Assembly (NCBI GenBank): GCA_012798745.1
Contig: JAAZMQ010000359.1
Location: 1 to 5,973 of the forward strand
Reading direction: 5' to 3'
Length of the DNA stretch: 5,973 nt
Origin: Bacteroidales bacterium
GTDB taxonomy: Bacteria; Bacteroidota; Bacteroidia; Bacteroidales; Dysgonomonadaceae
Shown here piece after piece: positions 1 through 5,973 of the stretch (positions are counted from its first letter, which is position 1; each line of letters opens with the position of its first letter). A program made the translations under genes and the position numbers. Under the pieces are notes generated by a model. The model saw nothing but the letters and a program-made list of their open reading frames with translations. It had not been told where the DNA came from and ran no database searches.

Positions 1-123
1 CGTCTCGATAGAGGATTCGCCGGTGGCTTTTATATGTATTCCGGAAGGATGGTAAACTCATACGTTGCAAACCACTTTAATCTGCCGGTGAACGATATCG
101 GTTTATTTCTACCGGGATGCTGA
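1..123 (+). CDS. Possible 3' end of an unrecognised gene (partial)
   Basis: Reading from base 1, a frame stays open for 40 codons and stops at TGA 121-123. The peptide reads like a folded protein (it contains GGFYMYSGRMVNSYVANHF and ends DIGLFLPGC), and its codon use is unremarkable for this genome. The other two plus frames are closed by TAG at 9-11 and TAA at 52-54. I do not recognise a family. The open stretch is short enough to arise by chance, so this is tentative. If real, the gene converges on the MATE gene and its stop lies 15 bases inside the MATE 3' end, leaving no room for a terminator between them. The 5' part is outside the window. Confidence 0.3.
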   Translation, partial: RLDRGFAGGFYMYSGRMVNSYVANHFNLPVNDIGLFLPGC

Positions 124-1479
124 CCGGATTTTTCGCTGCAAAAAGTAAAACCAAATAGGAGAAACAATGCCTTTCATAATAGAAGACAGGCTGATAGCCC
201 ACCAGACACCGGTTATGCCCATTTTCCCTGCCAAAAATACAGCCAGCGGAATGCGCAGTGTGTTAAAAACGATACTGATAAATGCCGGAATGGTTGTTTT
301 CCCTATCCCGTTGAACATCCCTTGCGTAGTAAGTTCCGACATCATGAATAATTGCGATATTCCCATTATGAACAGATACTGACCCCCGGCTTCATACGCT
401 GCTTTTTCAGGAATGAAGAGAGCAAATATATTTTCACCTGCGAGCATAAAAGCAAGAGAAACAATTATTCCCAAAATACCCATCATAAACAGGGTGTAGT
501 GATAAGCTTTCCATGCCCGATCCATACGACGGGCAGCATAATTTTGTGCCACGAAACTACCTAATGCCGTCGAAAAGCCCTGCGAAGTATTCCAAGTAAT
601 CCCTTCAATCTGACCGCCGGTCGTCTGACTGGTAACGCCCAAATGACCTCCATGTATCGATGCAATACGAGCAAGATTCATGCTGATGAAAGAAAAATAC
701 ATATTCATGGCCGCAACAGGTAATCCAAGTTTCAAAATGTTACCCGTATATCTTTTATGAAGACGAACAAAAAAAGGAAATTTACCCAATAAACCGTTTT
801 TCCTTTTTAAATGATAAACGAACAACATGGCTACAACAAATTGAGATATACATGTGGCTAACGCAGCCCCGGCCGAGCCCAATGCCGGAAAAGGACCTAT
901 ACCAAAAATAAAAACAGGATCGAGAATGATGTTCAATACGAGTCCTATACCATTAAAATAAAACGGAATATCGCTCCTACCCAACCCAACATAAATGCCC
1001 GAAAAATTAAGAGTCAAAAAAGCAAAAGGTAAACCAAACGCCACAATTCGCAGATAATTCACGGCTTCTGCCGCAATATCACTCTGCAACTTGAAAAAAG
1101 ATACAAAAGGATGGGGAAAACCAATAAAAAGTAATGCAAAAAACACACCCAGTAAGATAGCAAGACTCGTGGTGTGCGATGCATAAATAACTGCTTGATC
1201 GATCCGTTTCGCACCAACAGATTGCCCAATAGAAATTTCGGCACTTACTTTTGAAGTTAAGGCAAGCGAATTCATCATCCACATGATCATACCGATTGTC
1301 CCCACGGCAGCAACCGATTTACTGCCCAACCTGCCAATCCACATGATATCTACCAGATTATAGGTCATCTGGATGAAGCTGACCGCCATTAACGGCATAG
1401 CTAACGCAATGAGTTGACTGAAAATCTTCCCTCGCGTGAAATCGCGTATGTGTTCTGTACCTGCCGACTTGCCCGACAT
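109..1479 (-). CDS. MATE-family efflux transporter
   Basis: Inner-membrane multidrug and toxin extrusion transporter that exports drugs or cationic metabolites in exchange for Na+ or H+; the actual substrate cannot be read from sequence. The protein from ATG 1479 is 456 residues, the usual length for 12-helix MATE proteins. It has two homologous six-helix halves, the first opening with a GKIFSQLIALAMPLM helix at about residues 17-31 and a YNLVDIMWIGRLG motif (about 40-52) typical of MATE helix 1. The second half starts around residue 235 (KLGLPVAAMNMYF). The frame can be extended upstream to a TTG at 1515, adding 12 residues. I reject that start because those codons lie inside the intrinsic terminator of the tRNA unit and the first 12 residues (KK, polar) match no MATE feature. 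No clear promoter or Shine-Dalgarno sequence precedes ATG 1479, so expression may depend on read-through from the tRNAs or on a weak promoter. The stop is TAG 109-111. Confidence 0.93.
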   Translation of the reverse strand: MSGKSAGTEHIRDFTRGKIFSQLIALAMPLMAVSFIQMTYNLVDIMWIGRLGSKSVAAVGTIGMIMWMMNSLALTSKVSAEISIGQSVGAKRIDQAVIYASHTTSLAILLGVFFALLFIGFPHPFVSFFKLQSDIAAEAVNYLRIVAFGLPFAFLTLNFSGIYVGLGRSDIPFYFNGIGLVLNIILDPVFIFGIGPFPALGSAGAALATCISQFVVAMLFVYHLKRKNGLLGKFPFFVRLHKRYTGNILKLGLPVAAMNMYFSFISMNLARIASIHGGHLGVTSQTTGGQIEGITWNTSQGFSTALGSFVAQNYAARRMDRAWKAYHYTLFMMGILGIIVSLAFMLAGENIFALFIPEKAAYEAGGQYLFIMGISQLFMMSELTTQGMFNGIGKTTIPAFISIVFNTLRIPLAVFLAGKMGITGVWWAISLSSIMKGIVSPIWFYFLQRKIRSASR

Positions 1480-1496
1480 GGGATCTGTTTTTTTGC

Positions 1497-1531
1497 CAAA
1501 AGAAAAAGCGACCAATTTACTAGCCGCTTTT
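1497..1531 (-). terminator. Intrinsic terminator of the tRNA-Tyr/tRNA-Gly unit
   Basis: On the minus strand, AAAAGCG (1531-1525) pairs with CGCTTTT (1510-1504). The stem extends inward to about 11 pairs, two of them G-U, around a 6-base loop, and is followed by a T-rich run (TTTTTCTTTT). It lies 18 bases past the 3' end of tRNA-Gly, as expected for the end of a tRNA transcript. It also overlaps the TTG-initiated extension of the MATE frame, which argues for the ATG start at 1479. Confidence 0.8.
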
Positions 1532-1548
1532 CTTTGAATGATTAAATG

Positions 1549-1621
1549 AGCGGAAGACGGGACTCAAACCCGCGACCCTCAGCTTGGAAGGCTGATGCTC
1601 TATCGACTGAGCTACTTCCGC
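1549..1621 (-). tRNA. tRNA-Gly (anticodon TCC)
   Basis: A complete 73-base cloverleaf. The acceptor GCGGAAG pairs with CTTCCGC, the D arm is GCTC/GAGC, and the anticodon stem TCAGC/GCTGA encloses the loop CTTCCAA with anticodon TCC (complement of 1586-1588), which reads GGA and by wobble GGG. The T loop is TTTGAGT. The discriminator base is U, as is usual for bacterial tRNA-Gly. The 3' CCA is not encoded, so it must be added by the nucleotidyltransferase. It is the second gene of a pair with tRNA-Tyr, 89 bases downstream of it. Confidence 0.97.
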
Positions 1622-1634
1622 AAAATAGTAAAAA

Positions 1635-1646
1635 TTGATGCATCAA
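1635..1646. repeat. Short perfect palindrome between the two tRNA genes
   Basis: TTGATGCATCAA is a 12-base perfect palindrome, 14 bases upstream of the tRNA-Gly 5' end in the intergenic spacer (1622-1710). No gene is visible in that spacer. The palindrome may be chance, or could act in processing of the tRNA precursor; no known motif is recognised. Confidence 0.3.
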
Positions 1647-1710
1647 CAATTCCTCACTTGCGATAAAAATATCCGTTGTGTGAAAACATCAATCTTCCCC
1701 GGTGTTTTTG

Positions 1711-1792
1711 TGGGCAGTGATGGATTCGAACCACCGAAGGCTACGCCAGCTGAGTTACAGTCAGCTCCATTTGGCCACTCTGGAAACTGCCC
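1711..1792 (-). tRNA. tRNA-Tyr (anticodon GTA)
   Basis: A complete 82-base class II tRNA. The acceptor GGGCAGT pairs with ACTGCCC, the anticodon stem GCTGA/TCAGC encloses the loop CTGTAAC with anticodon GTA (complement of 1756-1758), and there is a long variable arm with a GGC/GCC stem. The T arm is GGTGG-TTCGAAT-CCATC. The discriminator is A and CCA is not encoded. It is the first gene of the Tyr-Gly pair. The same order is found in the Thr-Tyr-Gly-Thr-tuf cluster of many bacteria, but the flanking Thr tRNAs and tuf are not seen here. Confidence 0.97.
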
Positions 1793-1809
1793 ATCTGTTG
1801 AAAACGATG

Positions 1810-1841
1810 CAAAGATAATACATTTCCGGCATTATTTGCAA
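1810..1841 (-). promoter_or_regulatory. Bacteroidota-type promoter of the tRNA pair
   Basis: On the minus strand there is a perfect -7 element TATCTTTG (1817-1810; consensus TAnnTTTG). A TTG (1841-1839) lies 21 bases upstream, in the place of the -33 element. Transcription would start about 10 bases before the 5' end of tRNA-Tyr at 1792, a short leader typical of tRNA transcripts. Both elements were read from sequence; their function is inferred from the known Bacteroides consensus. Confidence 0.7.
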
Positions 1842-1940
1842 TATTTCCTAAACCTGTTTTTTTCGCCAAACGTAAATTCAGCTAAATAAATCCATCCTAC
1901 TTATAACAAATCTATTTTGCATAAAAAACGAAGCCTATTT

Positions 1941-1972
1941 TCTGTAGAATAAAAAGAATTTATCTAAATTTG
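1941..1972 (+). promoter_or_regulatory. Predicted promoter of the CDF transporter gene
   Basis: TAAATTTG at 1965-1972 is a perfect match to the Bacteroides -7 consensus TAnnTTTG. The -33 element is weaker: TCTG at 1941-1944, one base off TTTG, with a 20-base spacer. The -7 box ends 31 bases before the ATG at 2004, giving a leader of roughly 25 bases. No Shine-Dalgarno sequence precedes the ATG, which is normal in this phylum. I see no obvious metal-regulator operator around it. Confidence 0.6.
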
Positions 1973-2003
1973 AATTCACAACTTTTCCCAAATAATTCAT
2001 CGT

Positions 2004-2933
2004 ATGGAACAGAACTCCCTGAAACAATTTATCTATTTATCCATTGCCGCCGCTGTAGCCACTATTCTGCTTAAATTTTATGCTTTCTACCTCACCGGAT
2101 CAATGGGGTTTTTTTCCGATGCATTGGAATCATTTGTCAATCTCATCGGAGCAATAATAGCACTGATTATGCTTCATATTTCGGCAAAACCTGCGGATAA
2201 GGAACATGAATATGGGCACACAAAAGCCGAGTATTTTTCGAGTGCAATTGAAGGTGCCCTCATTGTTCTTGCGGCATTAAGCATTATTCGTTCGGCCGTC
2301 CCTCGTATCATCGAACCTACTCCGTTGGAAAACCTAAATATCGGTCTGCTATTTTCTCTGGGAGCATCCCTGATCAATCTGGTTGTTGCGCTTATCCTTA
2401 TCAAAAACGGTAAAAAAAGAAATTCGATCGTTCTCGAGGCCGATGGAAAACACCTGATGACCGATGTATGGACCTCAATAGGTGTCATTGCCGGAATTTT
2501 AGTAGTAAAACTGACAGGAATCTATATTTTAGACCCGATTATCGCTATTTTAGTGGCAATTAATATTATTTATACGGGATATCAACTCATTAGCCGATCG
2601 GCAAGCGGGTTAATGGATGCTTCCATCTCGGAAGAGGCCATGAAAAAAATAACAGCTTATCTGGACTCACTCAAAGAAAAAAATATTGACTACCATTCTT
2701 TGATGACACGACAAGCCGGGCAACGTATGTTTATCTCGGTACATTTACTTGTTCCCGGTTGGTGGACAGTAAAAAAAGGACATGATTATGCCGACCTTAT
2801 TGAACAATCGATCGAAGATATGTTCGATGTGCCTGTAACTGTTTCCACGCATATCGAACCAATAGAAGACCCTGCTTCCATGAACGACATCGGTATCTAT
2901 CGGCAGAAAAAAAATAACATAAATAACCCATGA
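2004..2933 (+). CDS. Cation diffusion facilitator (CDF) family divalent metal transporter
   Basis: Inner-membrane exporter of divalent metal ions (Zn2+, Fe2+ or similar), probably a homodimer driven by the proton gradient. It is 309 residues, a normal length, with six membrane helices over about residues 9-200 and a cytoplasmic C-terminal domain over about 207-290. By comparison with E. coli FieF (YiiP), TM2 carries D39 but Ser43 where FieF has its second Asp, with Glu42 beside it; TM5 keeps H150-xxx-D154. The interface site is conserved (D65, H68, H72 in ADKEHEYGH). In the C-terminal domain H231, H247, H283 and E285 correspond to the FieF dinuclear zinc site, with Glu for Asp at the last position. 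The altered TM2 site makes substrate assignment uncertain, so no gene symbol is given. The gene has its own predicted promoter and is not in an operon. The start is the first ATG of the frame near that promoter. Confidence 0.93.
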   Translation: MEQNSLKQFIYLSIAAAVATILLKFYAFYLTGSMGFFSDALESFVNLIGAIIALIMLHISAKPADKEHEYGHTKAEYFSSAIEGALIVLAALSIIRSAVPRIIEPTPLENLNIGLLFSLGASLINLVVALILIKNGKKRNSIVLEADGKHLMTDVWTSIGVIAGILVVKLTGIYILDPIIAILVAINIIYTGYQLISRSASGLMDASISEEAMKKITAYLDSLKEKNIDYHSLMTRQAGQRMFISVHLLVPGWWTVKKGHDYADLIEQSIEDMFDVPVTVSTHIEPIEDPASMNDIGIYRQKKNNINNP

Positions 2934-2955
2934 ACCAATTATCGTTGGTTATTTT
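2933..2955 (+). terminator. Weak hairpin after the CDF gene
   Basis: AACCAA (2933-2938) and TTGGTT (2945-2950) form a 6-pair stem with a 6-base loop, starting at the last base of the stop codon and followed by ATTTTACT. The short, AT-rich stem makes it at best a partial terminator. The stronger hairpin at 2972-3009 probably backs it up. Confidence 0.4.
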
Positions 2956-2971
2956 ACTAAAAACATAGTAT

Positions 2972-3009
2972 AAAAAAAGAGACCACCTCATATTTTGAAA
3001 CGGTCTCTT
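2972..3009 (-). terminator. Intrinsic terminator of the V-ATPase operon, possibly bidirectional
   Basis: On the minus strand, AAGAGACC (3009-3002) pairs perfectly over 8 bases with GGTCTCTT (2984-2977) around a 17-base loop and runs into a T tract (2977-2972). It lies 24 bases beyond the ntpK stop and so ends the D-I-K transcript. Read on the plus strand, the same hairpin is preceded by A and followed by a looser T-rich tail (CATATTTTAATT), so it may also stop transcription from the CDF gene. Confidence 0.8.
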
Positions 3010-3032
3010 CATATTTTAATTACATGAAAAAA

Positions 3033-3494
3033 TCATGCGATTGCACTTCCGATAAGGAAAACGCCAGCTAATGCCACAATAGCATAAAGTTCGGGGAATA
3101 CGGCTAAAATAAGCGTATTACCAAAAACATCATGCCCTTGACCTATTGCTGCAATACCATTTGCACATACCTGACCTTGACGAATGGCAGAAAGCAATCC
3201 CACCAATCCCATTGCCAAGCCTGCACCAAACACGGCAGCAGCTTGAATGGAAGTAATGTCGGGAGTTAACACCCCAAAAATGTTCTGAAACATGAAATAT
3301 CCGGCAAATCCATACAAACCTTGTGTACCGGGAAGAGCCGTCAATACCAAAAAATTGCCAAACTTACTGCTGTCTTTTTTTAATGCCCCTATGGCAGCAT
3401 TTCCCGTCATGGTTACTCCATAAGCACTCCCAACTCCGGAAAGCCCAATCATCAATGCTACGCCTATGTAAGCAAGAAGTAAATTAATGTCCAT
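3033..3494 (-). CDS. ntpK: V/A-type ATPase subunit K (membrane rotor proteolipid)
   Basis: Forms the ion-carrying rotor ring of the V/A-ATPase. At 153 residues it has four membrane helices made of two repeated hairpins (about residues 5-70 and 84-152); the repeats are visible as GVGSAYGVTMTGNAAIGAL versus GLLSAIRQGQVCANGIAAIG. Only the second hairpin has the ion-binding glutamate, E135 in AVFPELYAIVALAG, which is also the only Glu in the protein. Helix 2 has PGTQGLYG (residues 55-62). L54, T57, Q58, Y61, Q106 and E135 match the residues that coordinate Na+ in E. hirae NtpK (L61, T64, Q65, Y68, Q110, E139), so a sodium-type ring is inferred. It is last in the operon, 45 AT-rich bases after ntpI, and is followed by the terminator. 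The start is ATG 3494; the upstream bases are AT-rich without a Shine-Dalgarno sequence. Confidence 0.96.
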   Translation of the reverse strand: MDINLLLAYIGVALMIGLSGVGSAYGVTMTGNAAIGALKKDSSKFGNFLVLTALPGTQGLYGFAGYFMFQNIFGVLTPDITSIQAAAVFGAGLAMGLVGLLSAIRQGQVCANGIAAIGQGHDVFGNTLILAVFPELYAIVALAGVFLIGSAIA

Positions 3495-3539
3495 AATGTT
3501 AATCGTATTTTTTATTGTTAATAATTAAATTTCTATTCT

Positions 3540-5357
3540 TTATTTTCTAAACGGATTGTATTTTTTTCCTCCCCCTGTAAATTCAGCATTTTTATAAAAT
3601 TCGACGAAAGTTAAACGCATGGGGTGAACCACAGCTCCAAGAGTATCCATAAAAATATTGATAGCATGCCCAATAACAAATATCACAATGGTCACAAGTG
3701 GCCCAATGATGCTATCTTTAGGACTCATCCCGGTTGCCAAACTATTAAACACACTTGCCAGAATGCCCCCGGATAATCCTAATGCAAACAAACGTACATA
3801 AGATAATACATCGCCAAGTAAACCGGTTGCCATGTTATAAATATCATACAACCCCAAGCCGAAATTCAAGAAAAGATTCTTTCCGGGAGAATTGAAAAAA
3901 AGAAACAATATGGCCGATCCCAACAAGATTATCTGATGCACAGTTCCTAACATAGGCAATGCAACAGGAAATAAATAAGCTACTATAAAACTCAACAAAA
4001 AGATAAACCAACCTACCGTCGCTAAGGCATGTTTGAAACCAAATTGTTTTGTTCGATTGATAATTTTCAGAAACATTCCAAACATAATCTGCACCACACC
4101 CAAAATAAGAGAGAGTTCAAACATTTGATTATTATCAAAATAGACATGATTTTTCATGTTCTGAAAAAAAGGTATGTTGACTTCGTAAATATTGAATCCA
4201 AAAAAACCTCCCGTCAGCAAACCACAAACGACAGTAGAAGCACCTAACACCTGCACCAACGAAAGCACATTTTTAAGAGTCATGCCCAATGATTTTTTCT
4301 TCACCACTTTTACAATCGTTGCGGCTAAAAACAGAAACAAACCATAACCGATATCGCCCAAAGACAAGCCGAAAAAAATCATATAAAACGGCGCAAAGAA
4401 AGGTGTCAGATCAAGTTCATTGTATTTAGGCAACATGTACATTTCGGTAATGGGCTCAAATAATTTTACGAACTTGTTGTTAGCAAATTGAATAGGTACA
4501 TCGTCTTCGGGTTGTGGATCTTCAATAATGTAATATACCTCCTGAAATTCCAAGTAATTACGAATATCTTGTTCATTTGCTTCAGGAACCCATCCTTGCA
4601 ATAACATAATTTTATTGTCGGCAACATGATCGGCACTCACATGCACACGTGTAAAACGAATTTCCGAATCGATCTCCTTTATCGCCGCTTCTAAAGATGG
4701 GAGATCGGCAGTCAAGCGTTTCAATTTTTCTTCGTTCTCTTGCACCTTTGCATTCAATTGGTCAATCATTGTGTTTAGCTGCTCAAGAGAAACCTCAGGC
4801 ATTTTCACCGCCTCCAGATTTAGCTTTTGCGGGATATCCTGTTCTTTCGTTATGGTAATGAAATATGTTTTCGAATTTTTTGTCTCAATTACTATTGCGT
4901 TATAGAGATCTTCCCATTCGGGATTGTAGTCGCGGTTAGATACTACAAAGAAATGGATAAAATAACCGGCCCTTTCAAGTCGGGAAATGTTTTCGGGATC
5001 GAAATTTCCCCACGGAATCAATGCGTCGCGTTCTTTTTTGCTAATCTGCAATTGTTGCATTAAGGTGGCCGCATCCGCTTGAATTTTTTCGATTTCCTGC
5101 GGTAATCGATAACCCTTTTCAACATCTACGGGATTTGGCGGAAGAGGGTTCTTTTTATCCCGATATTTCTCAAGTATTTTCTTCGCCTCCGTAAGTTGTT
5201 TCCATTGCATGTAAAGCTTTTCAAGCCGTTCGCTCTGGGCCTGATTCAGCTTATTTTCGACCACATGCACTACCCCAAGTTCACGAAGATCACGAAGAAA
5301 CTGTTCATAATCTTTGTGATAGATGAGAAAAGTGAGTTTTTTCATTTTCGCTACCAT
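3540..5357 (-). CDS. ntpI: V/A-type ATPase subunit I (membrane stator, a-subunit homologue)
   Basis: Membrane stator subunit that forms the ion half-channels against the K ring. It is 605 residues, near the family norm of about 600-660. The N-terminal half (about 1-310) is cytoplasmic and rich in coiled coil (about 40-110 and 190-235), opening with the family motif MKKLTFLIYHKDYEQFLRDL and including LLQGWVPEA (253-260). The C-terminal half has about seven or eight membrane helices, starting at the FFGLSLGDIGYGLFL motif (about 328-342). The two arginines of the ion path are present: R522 in SYVRLFALGLS and R581 in HPMRLTFVEF, corresponding to R735 and R799 of yeast Vph1p. The start at ATG 5357 overlaps the ntpD stop by 7 bases and has an AGGAGG 7 bases upstream, which favours it over the in-frame ATG at 5345. 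Tight overlap with ntpD suggests translational coupling. Confidence 0.96.
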   Translation of the reverse strand: MVAKMKKLTFLIYHKDYEQFLRDLRELGVVHVVENKLNQAQSERLEKLYMQWKQLTEAKKILEKYRDKKNPLPPNPVDVEKGYRLPQEIEKIQADAATLMQQLQISKKERDALIPWGNFDPENISRLERAGYFIHFFVVSNRDYNPEWEDLYNAIVIETKNSKTYFITITKEQDIPQKLNLEAVKMPEVSLEQLNTMIDQLNAKVQENEEKLKRLTADLPSLEAAIKEIDSEIRFTRVHVSADHVADNKIMLLQGWVPEANEQDIRNYLEFQEVYYIIEDPQPEDDVPIQFANNKFVKLFEPITEMYMLPKYNELDLTPFFAPFYMIFFGLSLGDIGYGLFLFLAATIVKVVKKKSLGMTLKNVLSLVQVLGASTVVCGLLTGGFFGFNIYEVNIPFFQNMKNHVYFDNNQMFELSLILGVVQIMFGMFLKIINRTKQFGFKHALATVGWFIFLLSFIVAYLFPVALPMLGTVHQIILLGSAILFLFFNSPGKNLFLNFGLGLYDIYNMATGLLGDVLSYVRLFALGLSGGILASVFNSLATGMSPKDSIIGPLVTIVIFVIGHAINIFMDTLGAVVHPMRLTFVEFYKNAEFTGGGKKYNPFRK

Positions 5358-5959
5358 CCTTCTTCCTCCTTCCTTTTTTCCAGACGAGCACGCATGATTT
5401 TTTGCGACGATTTGGAAAGATTTTCCTCATCTTCCAAATACCGCTTTATCTTACGAATGGCATCCTCATATCCCGGAATTTGCACTTTCTCGAACAAATT
5501 CACTTTTTGTGTTGTTTTTTTCCGCGCATATTCCAACCGTTCTAGCTTAATGGAATTGAAATCGCGACGAATCCCAATTTCAGCAAGGGTTTCAAGGGTA
5601 TGTATGCCATCAAGAAACCATTTAGGCTGATTGAAGATGCTAAAGCGTTTCATTTCAAACTCAACACGATTGAGTATCGGAAATGCCACACCGGCAATCT
5701 TCTTTTTCGAAAGATCAACATCCTTTACTCTTACCAAAGTAGGATCAAATTCCGTCCACAAACCAATCATCTTTTCGTAAGACTTGATTTGTTCTTCTAG
5801 CTCTACTTCCAGTTTTTCAACTTCTTTTTTGGCTTTTTTCACTTCCATACGTAAGGCAGTTTCTTTGTTTTTCAACGTTGGAAGTGCACGTTCACGTATC
5901 TGCAGCTGCTTTTCCAACTGCTGGCACGAAGTTTTATTATATTGGAATTTTATAGCCAT
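5351..5959 (-). CDS. ntpD: V/A-type ATPase subunit D (central rotor shaft)
   Basis: Central-shaft subunit that turns inside the A3B3 catalytic head and couples it to the K ring. It is 202 residues, a normal length for the family. Two long coiled-coil helices, N-terminal (about 9-70) and C-terminal (about 133-198), flank a short middle segment (about 71-130). Recognisable family features are ALPTLKNKETALRMEV (25-40) and KKTTQKVNLFEKVQIP (147-162), the latter matching the conserved RVNALE..ViP signature of D subunits. The C-terminal tail is very charged (EKRKEEEGW). ATG 5959 is the start; in another frame a TAA (5963-5961) lies just upstream and could be the stop of the preceding gene, presumably catalytic subunit B, but too little is visible to tell. 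The gene overlaps ntpI by 7 bases and is followed by I and K in one transcript. Confidence 0.94.
   Translation of the reverse strand: MAIKFQYNKTSCQQLEKQLQIRERALPTLKNKETALRMEVKKAKKEVEKLEVELEEQIKSYEKMIGLWTEFDPTLVRVKDVDLSKKKIAGVAFPILNRVEFEMKRFSIFNQPKWFLDGIHTLETLAEIGIRRDFNSIKLERLEYARKKTTQKVNLFEKVQIPGYEDAIRKIKRYLEDEENLSKSSQKIMRARLEKRKEEEGW
5365..5370 (-). promoter_or_regulatory. Shine-Dalgarno sequence of ntpI
   Basis: AGGAGG on the minus strand lies 7 bases before ATG 5357 and sits inside the last codons of ntpD (lysine/glutamate-rich tail). It fixes the ntpI start at 5357, since the alternative ATG at 5345 would be 19 bases away. Strong Shine-Dalgarno sequences are uncommon in Bacteroidota; part of the purine richness may simply come from the KRKEEEGW coding sequence. 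Confidence 0.55.
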
Positions 5960-5973
5960 ATTAATTTTTCCAG

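Noticed and set aside
80..116. CCGGT...ACCGG inverted repeat as a terminator at the MATE 3' end
   Set aside because: Only a 5-pair stem with a loop of more than 20 bases, and no T tract on the correct side.
1480..1515. TTG-initiated N-terminal extension of the MATE protein
   Set aside because: Codons fall in the tRNA terminator hairpin and its T tract; the ATG at 1479 gives a normal-length protein.
1549..1792. tRNA genes as an integration site for a mobile element
   Set aside because: No integrase, no repeated tRNA 3' fragment and no change in base composition or gene type is visible nearby.
1635..1889. An 84-codon plus-strand open frame in the tRNA region
   Set aside because: It runs antisense through the tRNA-Tyr gene and the tRNA promoter, and its peptide is just translated tRNA plus AT-rich spacer.
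2174..2488. A 104-codon minus-strand open frame inside the CDF gene
   Set aside because: It is a shadow of the CDF coding sequence, with no promoter or recognisable domain.
5196..5630. A 144-codon plus-strand open frame
   Set aside because: It is antisense to ntpI and ntpD, which are clear family members; the Phe/Ser-rich peptide is what the complement of Lys/Glu-rich coiled-coil coding sequence gives.

Overview
The window looks like an ordinary chromosomal segment of a member of the Bacteroidota, probably the order Bacteroidales. Three things suggest this: AT-rich intergenic DNA with -7 elements of the Bacteroides type (TAnnTTTG), mostly no Shine-Dalgarno sequence, and the tail of a bacterial V/A-type ATPase operon in the D-I-K order seen in Bacteroides relatives. 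No species can be named from the sequence alone.

Left part (1-1480): the first 123 bases may be the 3' end of an unrecognised plus-strand gene. It converges on, and slightly overlaps, a complete minus-strand MATE-family multidrug/cation efflux transporter. Centre (1497-2003): a two-tRNA minus-strand unit, tRNA-Tyr(GTA) then tRNA-Gly(TCC), has a good promoter upstream of the Tyr gene and a strong intrinsic terminator after the Gly gene. That terminator lies where a TTG-initiated version of the MATE gene would begin, so the MATE start is placed at the downstream ATG (1479). A divergent region (1793-2003) carries the tRNA promoter and the promoter of the next gene. 

Middle right (2004-2933): a plus-strand cation diffusion facilitator (CDF) metal exporter of 309 residues, with conserved metal ligands except for a variant membrane site A. 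It ends against a small weak hairpin and a stronger, probably bidirectional terminator that closes the V-ATPase operon from the other side.

Right part (3033-5959): the distal end of a V/A-ATPase operon on the minus strand, transcribed D -> I -> K. D is the rotor shaft, I the membrane stator with the two essential arginines, and K the 4-helix proteolipid of the rotor ring. K keeps the full set of residues that bind sodium in Enterococcus hirae NtpK, so the machine is predicted to couple ATP hydrolysis or synthesis to Na+ movement. The catalytic genes A and B and subunit E should lie just beyond the right edge. I found no sign of a mobile element, CRISPR array, phage gene or undescribed system; the points of interest are modest and concern ion specificity, start sites and signals.
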